This document shows positions 16,702 to 24,560 of a stretch of DNA of 64,000 nt, in pieces. The position numbers and the translations under genes are program-made. Position 1 is the stretch's first letter; every line of letters starts with the position of its first letter. The stretch covers positions 62,001 through 126,000 of the forward strand of contig NZ_KB907790.1 in assembly GCF_000382205.1 (NCBI RefSeq), written 5' to 3'. This DNA is from Dyadobacter beijingensis DSM 21582. GTDB taxonomy: Bacteria; Bacteroidota; Bacteroidia; Cytophagales; Spirosomataceae. The notes under the pieces are model-generated. The model searched no databases, was not told the origin of the DNA, and saw only the letters and a list, made by a program, of their open reading frames with translations.

Positions 16702-18234
16702 CTAATCCTCCCGTCCCTCTTTCCGATTCGCATCCGCCATCCGCACAATCTTAGGCGAGAACTTCGCGAGCACGTGTACAAGCTCGGATTGCGCGGCGAT
16801 CACATCTTCAATATTCTTGTATACCATCGGCGATTCGTCCAGGTCTCCGCCAATGAGCTGAATACCATTGTCTTGCAAAATTTTATTCATCTGGCTGCGC
16901 GTGGTGGTGGTGAATGCCTTCGTGCGGGACATGACACGGCCGGCGCCGTGGGAGGCGGAGTTGAGGGATTCGGGGTTGGCTTTGCCGCGGATCACGTAGC
17001 CGGGTTGGCTCATCGAGCCGGGGATAATGCCGAGTTCGTCGGAACCGGCGGGCGTGGCGCCTTTTCGGTGGACGATCACTTCGCGACCGTCGTCAAGTTT
17101 TTCCTTCCAGGCGAAATTGTGGTGGTTTTCGATGATTTTTAATGGCTTCTCTCCCAGTGATTTGGCCATTTTGTTATGGATTTCGTGGTGATTGGCAGAG
17201 GCGTAATCGCCGGCGAGGTTCATCGCAATCCAGTAGGCCTGGCCTTCTTCGGTATCGAGGTCGAGCCAGGCGAGGTGGGCTGCCTGTTTGGGCAGGGCCG
17301 TCCGCTGCATGGCCAGTTTGGAATAATAATTGGCTACACTGCCGCCGAAGCCGCGCGAGCCGGAATGCGAGAGCAGCGACAGGTATTCGCCTTTGGGTAA
17401 ATTCAAAAGCGGATCGTTTTCAAATACTTCCACAATGCCCCATTCTACGAAATGGTTGCCGGTACCCGACGTGCCGAGCTGCCTGTATGCCTTGTCTTTC
17501 AACGAGCGGATCACCTTGGTGGCTTCCCATTCGGGCTGGTCCATGACGCTTTCGTCGTATTTTCGCGCTGTTTCACCACCCATGCCGAATTTGGTATTTT
17601 CGGTCAGTATCTTTTTCAGGAAGTGCGGCTCGCGTTTGAGGTAGTCGGTCGGCATGTCGAAGACCGACATGCACATGCGGCAGGCAATGTCGACGCCTAC
17701 GGCGTAAGGGATCACCTTGTCGGGTTCGGTGGCAAGGACGCCGCCGATGGGTAATCCGTAACCCTGGTGCGCGTCTGGCATTAATGCGCCAGCGACAGAA
17801 ATGGGTAAACTAACGGCAGTCTCCATTTGCGCCAATGCGCCTTCCTCAATATGTTCTTTCCCGAAAACTGCGTAGTCCAGCTTGTTTTCCCGAAGACTGA
17901 AAGCAGTCCTGGCTTGTGCCGTTTTTTCCTCCGGCACGGGTACCGCTTCCTCGCTTTTCAATACTTCTTTACCGGCTTCTGTCAGCGCAATTTCAGTACC
18001 GGCTTTTCGCAGATCATAAACCGTTTTGGCCAGGTTAGTGACCTTTTTCTTCGAAAAAGCATACTTTTTAGGGTCGCTCAGCATTTTGGCGAGCATCAGA
18101 AAGACCTTCTCTTTCGGATATTTCGCCCGCTCGTGCAGGCCGTTCGCGACGCGCAGGAAAGCGGTATGCAGGTTCTCCGGCACATTGGCCAGCAAAACGA
18201 TTTCTTCTATGGTAATGGGTGTGTCCATGAACAA
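16702..18234 (-). CDS. rtcB: RtcB-family RNA ligase (3'-phosphate type) with N-terminal extension
   Basis: RtcB is a GTP- and Mn-dependent ligase that joins RNA 2',3'-cyclic phosphate or 3'-phosphate ends to 5'-OH ends and heals tRNA and rRNA breaks. The 510-residue protein has the metal-binding Asp-Cys pair in GVDIACRM (residues about 180-187), the DAHQGYG segment near 154, the SGTGNHFVEWG segment, the SHSGSRGFG loop and, near the C-terminus, the guanylated-His region SHGAGRVMSR. About 110 N-terminal residues are additional and helical, with Lys-rich stretches. No rtcA, archease or RtcR-like regulator is adjacent. An in-frame ATG at 18228 is an equally good start. Confidence 0.92.
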   Translation of the reverse strand: MFMDTPITIEEIVLLANVPENLHTAFLRVANGLHERAKYPKEKVFLMLAKMLSDPKKYAFSKKKVTNLAKTVYDLRKAGTEIALTEAGKEVLKSEEAVPVPEEKTAQARTAFSLRENKLDYAVFGKEHIEEGALAQMETAVSLPISVAGALMPDAHQGYGLPIGGVLATEPDKVIPYAVGVDIACRMCMSVFDMPTDYLKREPHFLKKILTENTKFGMGGETARKYDESVMDQPEWEATKVIRSLKDKAYRQLGTSGTGNHFVEWGIVEVFENDPLLNLPKGEYLSLLSHSGSRGFGGSVANYYSKLAMQRTALPKQAAHLAWLDLDTEEGQAYWIAMNLAGDYASANHHEIHNKMAKSLGEKPLKIIENHHNFAWKEKLDDGREVIVHRKGATPAGSDELGIIPGSMSQPGYVIRGKANPESLNSASHGAGRVMSRTKAFTTTTRSQMNKILQDNGIQLIGGDLDESPMVYKNIEDVIAAQSELVHVLAKFSPKIVRMADANRKEGRED

Positions 18235-18345
18235 ATATCGCTGAATGTGCCGCTATTTCAAGCAGATCGGGTTTGCCGCCTGCTCATTGGTATAGCTCCA
18301 TTAAATCTTTCTTGACATAATACAATGCAACTGTTAAAAAAGCAG

Positions 18346-18353
18346 TACCTTTG
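18346..18353 (+). promoter_or_regulatory. Bacteroidota -7 element (TACCTTTG) of the aminotransferase gene
   Basis: TACCTTTG matches TAnnTTTG and lies 58 nt before the start codon. No TTG occurs at the ideal -33 spacing, so this rests on the -7 element. Confidence 0.5.
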
Positions 18354-18410
18354 CGGGCAATTTGTTGATACAGTTCGCAGTACCTTCTTTAACTAAATTA
18401 AAACGTTGCA

Positions 18411-19625
18411 ATGTCCGCAGTAGCAGAGCAAACTCAATTGGCCGACCGCATCAACGCCCTCGAAGAATCTTCGACGCTGGCGATGACCAAAATGGCCCGT
18501 GAACTGGCCGCACAAGGCCACAAAGTAATCAGTCTGAGCGTTGGAGAGCCAGACTTCAAGACGCCCGCACACATTTGCGAGGCCGCTAAAAAAGCCATTG
18601 ACGATGGTTTTCATGGTTACTCACCCGTAGCAGGTTACCCTGATCTGCGAAAGGCTATTGCTGACAAGTTAAAGCGCGACAATAATATAGATTGGAAACC
18701 CGAAAATATCGTGGTTTCGACCGGTGCCAAGCATTCACTGGCAAACGTGATCCAGGTCCTGGTAAATCCGGGCGACGAGGTGGTGATTTTCGCGCCTTAC
18801 TGGGTGAGCTATTCCGAAATGGTGAAACTCGCCGAAGGAAAATCCGTAGTGATCGATGGCGCATTCGATAACGACTTTAAAGTAACTGCCGAGCAACTTG
18901 AAGCGGCCATTACGCCACGTACCAAAGTGGTCATGTACGCTTCGCCTAACAACCCGACAGGCGCTGTTTATTCAGAAAAAGAACTGAGAGAAATCGCTGC
19001 GGTACTCGAAAAACACGAAGGTGTTTATGTGCTGGCCGACGAGATCTATGAATACATCAACTTTACCGAAGAAGGCCATTTCAGCATCGGTTCTATCCCC
19101 GCATTGAAAGACCGCGTGATTACCGTGAATGGCGTGGCGAAAGGCTATGCTATGACAGGCTGGCGGATCGGTTTCATCGCAGCGGCCAAATGGATCGCCG
19201 ACGGCGTTGAAAAATTGCAAGGCCAGGTAACTTCGGGAACCAATTCGATCGCTCAGAAGGCGGCCACCGCTGCATTCAACGGCCCGAAAGAGCCTTCGAT
19301 CGAAATGGCGAAAGCATACCACCGTCGTCGCGACCTCGTGGTAGGTTTGCTGAAAGACATTCCCGGTTTCAAAGTGAATGTACCGCAAGGCGCATTCTAT
19401 GCTTTCCCGGATGTGAGCTATTATTTCGGAAAATCGGACGGTGAAACGACGATCAACAATTCCGACGATTTCGCTAACTGGATTTTGAACAAATCTTACG
19501 TTTCAACCGTAGCAGGATCAGGTTTCGGCGCTCCTAACTGCATCCGTATCTCGACCGCCGCTGCCGACGAAGCATTGGAAGAGGCAGTAAAACGCATCAA
19601 AGACGCCGTAGCGACTTTGAAATAA
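18411..19625 (+). CDS. Class I/II aminotransferase (aspartate aminotransferase type)
   Basis: This PLP-dependent enzyme of fold type I transfers amino groups between amino acids and 2-oxo acids, most likely aspartate/2-oxoglutarate. The 404 residues include SLSVGEPDF near residue 42 (substrate Gly loop), SPNNPTGAVYS near 180 (PLP Asn), DEIYEYI (PLP Asp and Tyr), the PLP-lysine segment VAKGYAMTGWRIGF near 245, and the carboxylate-binding Arg in CIRIST near the C-terminus. It is of subgroup I-gamma type by look. It has its own promoter-like element and terminator, so it is monocistronic. Substrate specificity is inference. Confidence 0.92.
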   Translation: MSAVAEQTQLADRINALEESSTLAMTKMARELAAQGHKVISLSVGEPDFKTPAHICEAAKKAIDDGFHGYSPVAGYPDLRKAIADKLKRDNNIDWKPENIVVSTGAKHSLANVIQVLVNPGDEVVIFAPYWVSYSEMVKLAEGKSVVIDGAFDNDFKVTAEQLEAAITPRTKVVMYASPNNPTGAVYSEKELREIAAVLEKHEGVYVLADEIYEYINFTEEGHFSIGSIPALKDRVITVNGVAKGYAMTGWRIGFIAAAKWIADGVEKLQGQVTSGTNSIAQKAATAAFNGPKEPSIEMAKAYHRRRDLVVGLLKDIPGFKVNVPQGAFYAFPDVSYYFGKSDGETTINNSDDFANWILNKSYVSTVAGSGFGAPNCIRISTAAADEALEEAVKRIKDAVATLK

Positions 19626-19642
19626 TCTTAAAATGAAATCAT

Positions 19643-19680
19643 AAAAGCCTCATGGGTGTTACCTGTGAGGCTTTTGTTTG
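19643..19680 (+). terminator. Rho-independent terminator of the aminotransferase gene
   Basis: Arms AAAAGCCTCA (19643-19652) and TGAGGCTTTT (19666-19675) pair perfectly, with further pairing TGGGT/ACCTG inside and a GTT loop, followed by T-rich sequence. Confidence 0.85.
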
Positions 19681-19726
19681 TTTTTAAAACAGCAGAGAGC
19701 CTATCGCTTAAAGCTTACAGCCCACA

Positions 19727-20803
19727 ATGAGCAAATATTATTTCTTAAAAGTCAAGGAAGTAGAGAAGGAGACCGAGGAGGCTGCGACCATTCATTTCTG
19801 GCACCCGATCAACGAAGTAGTGCAATACCGTCCGGGGCAGTTTCTCACCTTGCTGCTGCCTTTTGAAGATAAAAAGATCAGAAGGTCGTATTCGATGTCG
19901 AGCTCTCCTTACACGGATGTGTCGCTGGCGATCACGATCAAGCGCGTACCGGGCGGCTATGCCTCCAACCTGCTGCTCGATACCCTGAAAGAAGGCGATG
20001 TGCTGGAAACTTTGGAACCGATGGGCCATTTCTTTCCCAAGCAGGCAGACGACCAGACACGCCAGGCCGTGTTCATCGGTGCCGGAAGCGGCATTACGCC
20101 ATTATTCTCCATTCTGAAATCTATTCTGATGGTCGAGCCGGAAAGCGAGGTTTTCCTCATTTATGGCAGCCGGAAAGAGGATACCGTTATTTTCCGCGAC
20201 AAAATCGCAGCGCTGGAAGAGAAATACGGCAAGCGGCTGACCGTCGTGCATACATTAAGCCAACCCGAAGAAGGCTGGAAGGGCGAAACAGGCAGGTTGA
20301 ACAAAACGCATTTGCTCAAAATCATTGAAAAACTGCCTAACCTGGACAAAAAGGAAGCTGAATACTTCATTTGCGGGCCGGAGGATATGATGGAGGAATC
20401 GCATCGTGCATTATCCATTCTGGCGGTTCCTGAGCATAAAATCCGGAAGGAGAGCTTCATTACAGCCACATCGGCCAAGCCAGGCGAGGTGGCTGTGGAG
20501 CCGGAAGCGGAAGACGACGATTCGCCCAAAACACACGAGATCACGCTGTTTTATGAAGGTACCGAATATAAAGTGCCTGTCAAACCGCACGAAACGGTGC
20601 TGGAAGCGGCATTGAATATGGACATCGATTTGCCCTACTCGTGCCAGGCGGGCATGTGTACCGCATGTATGGGCCGGTGCACGTCGGGTAAGGTGATGAT
20701 GGACGAAATGGATGCATTGTCGGAAGCGGAAGTGAATGAAGGGTTCATCCTAACCTGCGTGACACACCCGACTACCGACGATGTCGTGATTGAAGTGGAG
20801 TAA
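19727..20803 (+). CDS. Ferredoxin-NADP(+) reductase-type oxidoreductase with C-terminal 2Fe-2S domain
   Basis: This is a cytosolic electron-transfer flavoprotein of the phenylacetyl-CoA epoxidase PaaE / hybrid-cluster reductase type, 358 residues. An N-terminal FAD-binding barrel carries RRSYSMSSSP (residues about 50-59). The NAD(P)-binding domain carries GAGSGITPLFSIL near 123 and a CGPEDMM motif near 221. The C-terminal plant-type ferredoxin domain has CQAGMCTACMGRC near 305 and a fourth cysteine near 345. No paa genes are nearby, so the partner oxygenase or acceptor is unknown. It follows the aminotransferase terminator and is convergent with the M56 gene. Confidence 0.9.
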   Translation: MSKYYFLKVKEVEKETEEAATIHFWHPINEVVQYRPGQFLTLLLPFEDKKIRRSYSMSSSPYTDVSLAITIKRVPGGYASNLLLDTLKEGDVLETLEPMGHFFPKQADDQTRQAVFIGAGSGITPLFSILKSILMVEPESEVFLIYGSRKEDTVIFRDKIAALEEKYGKRLTVVHTLSQPEEGWKGETGRLNKTHLLKIIEKLPNLDKKEAEYFICGPEDMMEESHRALSILAVPEHKIRKESFITATSAKPGEVAVEPEAEDDDSPKTHEITLFYEGTEYKVPVKPHETVLEAALNMDIDLPYSCQAGMCTACMGRCTSGKVMMDEMDALSEAEVNEGFILTCVTHPTTDDVVIEVE

Positions 20804-20824
20804 TCATAACGAGGTATATCAATG

Positions 20825-20855
20825 AAAACGGCAGCGACTCAATCGCTGCCGTTTT
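20825..20855. terminator. Bidirectional terminator between FNR-type and M56 genes
   Basis: Perfect 13-bp arms AAAACGGCAGCGA (20825-20837) and TCGCTGCCGTTTT (20843-20855) enclose a CTCAA loop between convergent genes. Confidence 0.85.
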
Positions 20856-20858
20856 TGC

Positions 20859-22769
20859 TTACTTGTCTTTGGGATCTTTCTTGGGCGGAAGCGGCGGTTT
20901 GGGCGCCGGGGCCGGTTTTGCAGGGAGAGCAGGAACGACTTTCGCAGGCGCGGCTACCGGGGCCGGGGGTGGGGGAGGAGGCGTTCCGGCGCGCCGTACG
21001 CGTCCGTTCCGCGCTACCCGCGGCGCATGTGGAGGCTCCTCGATACCCTGCATTTTCCGGTAGCTCAACGTTTCAAGGCCAATATTTTTGCCGAGCTCGT
21101 TGATTTTAAAATGCACTTCCTCGATCTCTCTTTGCAGCTTTTGCTCAGGTTCGGATGCTTTATAAGCTTCCTTCGTCGCATTGGAAATCTGATTGTTATA
21201 CTCTGAAATGGCTTGCTCCTGAGCTTTGATCTGCTGCTCGAAATCAGCGAGTTGCTTATCCAGTTCCGCGTCGCTGAGCTTCGATTCCTTGCCGTCCTGG
21301 TTGAACAGTACCGATCTTTTTTCCATCAAATCGGACCTCAATTCCTCGGCGCGATGCTTTTTCCATTCGATCTTCTCGACTTCGCGTTCGAAGCGCTCGG
21401 TTTCAAACCTGTATTTTTCCCTCTCGCGGTACAGGTCCTGCAATTTGGCGTGGTAGGGCTTCAATTCCTCGCTCATCGCGCGGATCTTTCGGTTCAGCTC
21501 CCACATCTTCCGTTCCAGCGTATCATTGCCGGTGGTTTGTCCGAGATCCATCTCCGGTGCGTCGACATCGACATCCACTTGTGCCAGCTCCGCCTCTATA
21601 CTTTCGTGCATACGCTCTTCGATAGCCACTTCCGCCATTTCCTCTATTTCACGTTCCTGCCGGGCTTCTGTTTTCACAGGTTTCCGCTTTTTTATGGCCA
21701 GATGTCTAGCTGCTTTCTTTTCCTTATCCTTTTCAACTTTCTGCGCTACGGCATAGGCGGAAATGCCGAGCACCAATCCTACTGCGAAAATCATCGCCGG
21801 CAAGCTTGAAAACGTGCGCACGGGTTTCGGGTTCAGGCCCAGAACGCGCTGTACGCGGTGTAGTAACAGCGGTTTTTTGGAGGCGAACGCCATCGCCAGG
21901 CCGGGAGTCGCCTGCCATTCCGCTACTTTCACCAAGGCGTGCGCCAGCGACATTTTATCGCCGCAAACTGCCAGTGCAATGTCGTCGCAGCAATGCTCGC
22001 GTTCCGCACGGACCTTTTCGGAAAGCCACCAAATGGCCGGATGGAAGAAAAATATCACTTCCACGAACGATTGGAGCATATTCACCAGGTAATCGTTCCG
22101 GCGGATGTGCGCCAGCTCGTGGGCGAGGATTGCCTCGACCTGCGCCGTGGAGAACCCGGAAAGAAGACCGATCGGGATCAGTACCACCGGACTGAATGCG
22201 CCTATCACCATGGGTGTGAGCACTTTGGCAGTTTCACGGAATTCGACCGCCTTCGAGATATTCATTTTGGCAATGATTACCCCGAAACGTGCCCGCCATT
22301 CCTTATCCATCACCACCTGCGCATTCATGCGGAGCCTTTCGGTGAATATCCAGCTGCCCGCGAAACGTAGCAGCAGAATACCCGAGCCGATGAGCCAGCA
22401 GATCACGAGTTCATCTAAATGGGCCGTGAGCCACATTTGGATTTTAAAAGTAATGGGAAGGTCCCGGGAAACTTCCGCCCACGTGCGGGAAGCGGATAAT
22501 GCGGTGTAGTGCGCCAGTGCTTTGGTACTGGAAATACCGCTGGTGGTTTTAGGATAGTAGTAAATAAATGTCGCTACGGAGGCGAGCACCTGGGAGAAGA
22601 GGAAGCCGACACCCGCGAGATAGCGTGTATTGGCCGACTTTTTCCTCAAAAAATAAAAGGCAGCGACGCCGATCAACATCAGCAGGGTGCCCTGCCAGAT
22701 GGAGTGGATGAGTGTCCAGCCGAATGCGGAAACGGCTGGACCGGGTAAAAGGTTTGAGAAGAATTTCAT
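20859..22769 (-). CDS. M56 (BlaR1/MecR1-like) membrane metallopeptidase with coiled-coil and proline-rich tail
   Basis: This inner-membrane signal-transducing protease is the usual partner of a BlaI repressor. It has 636 residues. Four or so transmembrane segments occur in the first 250 residues. The zinc motif HELAH is at 217-221, with the distal EHCCDD near 258 that includes the third ligand. A last membrane helix lies at about 322-342. Instead of the penicillin-binding sensor of BlaR1, residues 343 to about 590 form a highly charged, Glu/Lys-rich coiled coil. The last 50 residues are Pro/Ala/Lys-rich, like a TonB linker. The blaI-type gene ends 2 nt upstream, so they form an operon. The inducing signal is unknown. 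Confidence 0.88.
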   Translation of the reverse strand: MKFFSNLLPGPAVSAFGWTLIHSIWQGTLLMLIGVAAFYFLRKKSANTRYLAGVGFLFSQVLASVATFIYYYPKTTSGISSTKALAHYTALSASRTWAEVSRDLPITFKIQMWLTAHLDELVICWLIGSGILLLRFAGSWIFTERLRMNAQVVMDKEWRARFGVIIAKMNISKAVEFRETAKVLTPMVIGAFSPVVLIPIGLLSGFSTAQVEAILAHELAHIRRNDYLVNMLQSFVEVIFFFHPAIWWLSEKVRAEREHCCDDIALAVCGDKMSLAHALVKVAEWQATPGLAMAFASKKPLLLHRVQRVLGLNPKPVRTFSSLPAMIFAVGLVLGISAYAVAQKVEKDKEKKAARHLAIKKRKPVKTEARQEREIEEMAEVAIEERMHESIEAELAQVDVDVDAPEMDLGQTTGNDTLERKMWELNRKIRAMSEELKPYHAKLQDLYREREKYRFETERFEREVEKIEWKKHRAEELRSDLMEKRSVLFNQDGKESKLSDAELDKQLADFEQQIKAQEQAISEYNNQISNATKEAYKASEPEQKLQREIEEVHFKINELGKNIGLETLSYRKMQGIEEPPHAPRVARNGRVRRAGTPPPPPPAPVAAPAKVVPALPAKPAPAPKPPLPPKKDPKDK

Positions 22770-22771
22770 GG

Positions 22772-23146
22772 CTAACGATTGTTTTCAAGGTTATTTAATA
22801 ACTCACGAATTTCGTCCAGTTCTTCCTTGGAGGTAGTGTGATTCCCCAATGCCTGCATGACCATTTGGGCCGCAGAGCCCTGAAAGAGTGTCTCGACCAT
22901 TTTGCCTACCAGGTTTTGCTGCGTTTCCTCTTTGCCGAGGAGCGCGACGTAAATGTGCGACCGTCCCTGCTCCGTGCGGTAGAGCAGCCCTTTGTCATGC
23001 ATGATCTGCATGAGTTTCAAGGTGGTGGTGTAACCCACATCTTTGGTTTCTGAAAGGGCATCATGCACGGCGCGAACGGTACTGGGTCCTGCCTGCCAGA
23101 GGTAGTTCAGGATTTCAAGTTCGGAGTCGGTTGGCTTGATGTACAT
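22772..23146 (-). CDS. BlaI/MecI/CopY-family transcriptional repressor
   Basis: This 124-residue winged-helix dimeric repressor is cleaved when its M56 partner is activated, which derepresses the operon. The N-terminal wHTH includes PTDSELEILNYLWQAG and GYTTTLKLMQIMHDKGLL (recognition helix and wing). The C-terminal dimerisation helices contain the conserved region where BlaI/MecI is cut. It is first in an operon with the M56 gene (2-nt spacing). Three copies of a TACGA-N6-TCGTA dyad lie 13-84 nt upstream of its start, so it is very likely autoregulated. Whether beta-lactams are the signal is doubtful because the partner has no PBP-like domain. Confidence 0.9.
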   Translation of the reverse strand: MYIKPTDSELEILNYLWQAGPSTVRAVHDALSETKDVGYTTTLKLMQIMHDKGLLYRTEQGRSHIYVALLGKEETQQNLVGKMVETLFQGSAAQMVMQALGNHTTSKEELDEIRELLNNLENNR

Positions 23147-23158
23147 GGTGTTTTTAAT

Positions 23159-23230
23159 TACGATAATCTTCGTACCAAATGTCTACGAAAAAAATCGTAC
23201 ATGCAAGCGTTTACTACGATTTTTTTCGTA
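23159..23230. promoter_or_regulatory. Triple operator: three TACGA-N6-TCGTA dyads
   Basis: Three 16-nt dyads of identical half-sites lie at 23159-23174, 23184-23199 and 23215-23230. Centres are 25 and 31 bp apart. The second and third have A6 and T6 spacers and are reverse complements of each other; the third extends to a 20-nt palindrome (23213-23232). They sit just upstream of the BlaI-type repressor gene and are its likely binding sites. Known BlaI/MecI sites are TACA/TGTA-based dyads, so these are a diverged version. Confidence 0.75.
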
Positions 23231-23276
23231 GTAAGAAAATTTCCAACTCTAATACATTGATAGATAGGCGGTTAAA

Positions 23277-23310
23277 TGAAAAAGCCCGGTCGCTAGCGAC
23301 CGGGCTTTCG
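23277..23310 (-). terminator. Rho-independent terminator of dnaN
   Basis: A gap-free 28-bp palindrome (23281-23308, arms of 14) with CCCGG cores is followed on the minus strand by a short T-run. It lies 23 nt after the dnaN stop. Confidence 0.8.
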
Positions 23311-23330
23311 TATGCTCAAAGGATTAAGTC

Positions 23331-24455
23331 CTAAACGTAAGTGTTCAGCATGACCGGCATGACGAGCATCAGGATGTCCTCGTTTTCTTCCTGATCCACC
23401 GGGATAATAAGTCCGGCACGGTTCGGAGCGGACAGTTCGAATGTGACGGTCTTGCTGGACAGGTTACCCAAAACTTCGATCAGGAATTTGGCGTTGAAAC
23501 CAATTTCCATATCGTCGCCATTGTACTCGCACATCAGGCGCTCGTTCGCTTCGTTCGAATAGTCGAGGTCTTCCGCAGAGATGACCAGGTCATTCAGCGC
23601 CATTTTCATGCGCACCTGGTGTGTGGTGCGGTTAGAATAAATGGAAATACGTCTCAGGGAGCTGAGGATCTCCATTCTGTTGATGGTCAATGTATTCGGG
23701 TTATTGGTCGGGATCGCGTTTTCGTAATCCGGGAAACGTTCGTCTATCAACCGGCAGATCATGCGGATGTTACCGAAGCTGAAAAATGCATTGGACGAAG
23801 TGAATTCCGCCTTAACGGGCACATCTTCCGACGGCAGACAGCTTTTGAGCAGGTTCAATGCCTTCCGCTGAATGATCATCGAAGTGTCGATGTCCGATTT
23901 AATGTCGGTACGGCGGTAGCGCACGAGGCGGTGACCGTCGGTGGCTACGAATGTCGCGCTTTCAGCACCCATTTGAACGAAAACCCCTGTCATAGCCGGG
24001 CGTAGATCGTCGGTGCTGGTTGCAAACAATGTGTTGGAAATAGCCGAACCCAATGCCGAAGATGAGAAATCCACGGACTGGCCGCGGTTCACCGCCGGTG
24101 TTTTCGGGAAATCGATCGGATTTTCGCCCGACAGTTTATAGCGGCCGTTATCGGAAATAATTTCGGTACCGAAAGTTTCGGCATTTACCTGCAAAGTAAT
24201 CGGTTGCTCGGGCAGGCCGCGAAGGGTGTCGAGCAGCAGCTTTGCTGGAATGGCAATAGCTCCTTTTTCGGACGATTCCACTTCAATTTCCGTGATCATG
24301 ACGGTTTGAAGGTCGGATGCAGTTACGGTCAGAGAATTTCCGTCGAGCGTGAGCAGGAAATTTTCGAGAATTGGCACAATTGGGTTCGTTGAAACGACAC
24401 CGTTTATAGCAGACAGCTGTTTGAGTAGAACTGATGACGAAACGACAAACTTCAT
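23331..24455 (-). CDS. dnaN: DNA polymerase III subunit beta (sliding clamp)
   Basis: The beta clamp encircles DNA and holds Pol III and other enzymes on the template. The 374-residue protein has the three repeated clamp domains, opening with MKFVVSSSVLLKQL. It includes the FATDGHRLV-type segment (ATDGHRLVRYR near residue 170) and ends with the conserved hydrophobic-pocket tail with VMPVMLN. It lies downstream of gldG on the same strand with 105 nt between and its own -7-like element. It is not next to dnaA here, which is common in Bacteroidota. Confidence 0.97.
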   Translation of the reverse strand: MKFVVSSSVLLKQLSAINGVVSTNPIVPILENFLLTLDGNSLTVTASDLQTVMITEIEVESSEKGAIAIPAKLLLDTLRGLPEQPITLQVNAETFGTEIISDNGRYKLSGENPIDFPKTPAVNRGQSVDFSSSALGSAISNTLFATSTDDLRPAMTGVFVQMGAESATFVATDGHRLVRYRRTDIKSDIDTSMIIQRKALNLLKSCLPSEDVPVKAEFTSSNAFFSFGNIRMICRLIDERFPDYENAIPTNNPNTLTINRMEILSSLRRISIYSNRTTHQVRMKMALNDLVISAEDLDYSNEANERLMCEYNGDDMEIGFNAKFLIEVLGNLSSKTVTFELSAPNRAGLIIPVDQEENEDILMLVMPVMLNTYV

Positions 24456-24525
24456 AATTCGTGACGTAAGTGTTTAGTTGATAGATTTATATGTGGAAGA
24501 TTCCGAAAAATCATTTTGTAGGGAA

Positions 24526-24533
24526 CAAAAGTA
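24526..24533 (-). promoter_or_regulatory. Possible -7 element (TACTTTTG on minus strand) of dnaN
   Basis: CAAAAGTA on the plus strand gives TACTTTTG on the minus strand, a TAnnTTTG match 71 nt before the dnaN start. No -33 TTG is found at ideal spacing. Confidence 0.45.
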
Positions 24534-24560
24534 TGAAAAATTACGGAAGCGCCACCGGGG

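Noticed and set aside
20822..21103. Plus-strand frame opposite the M56 gene's proline-rich tail
   Set aside because: It begins inside the terminator and mirrors the repetitive proline codons; no independent support.
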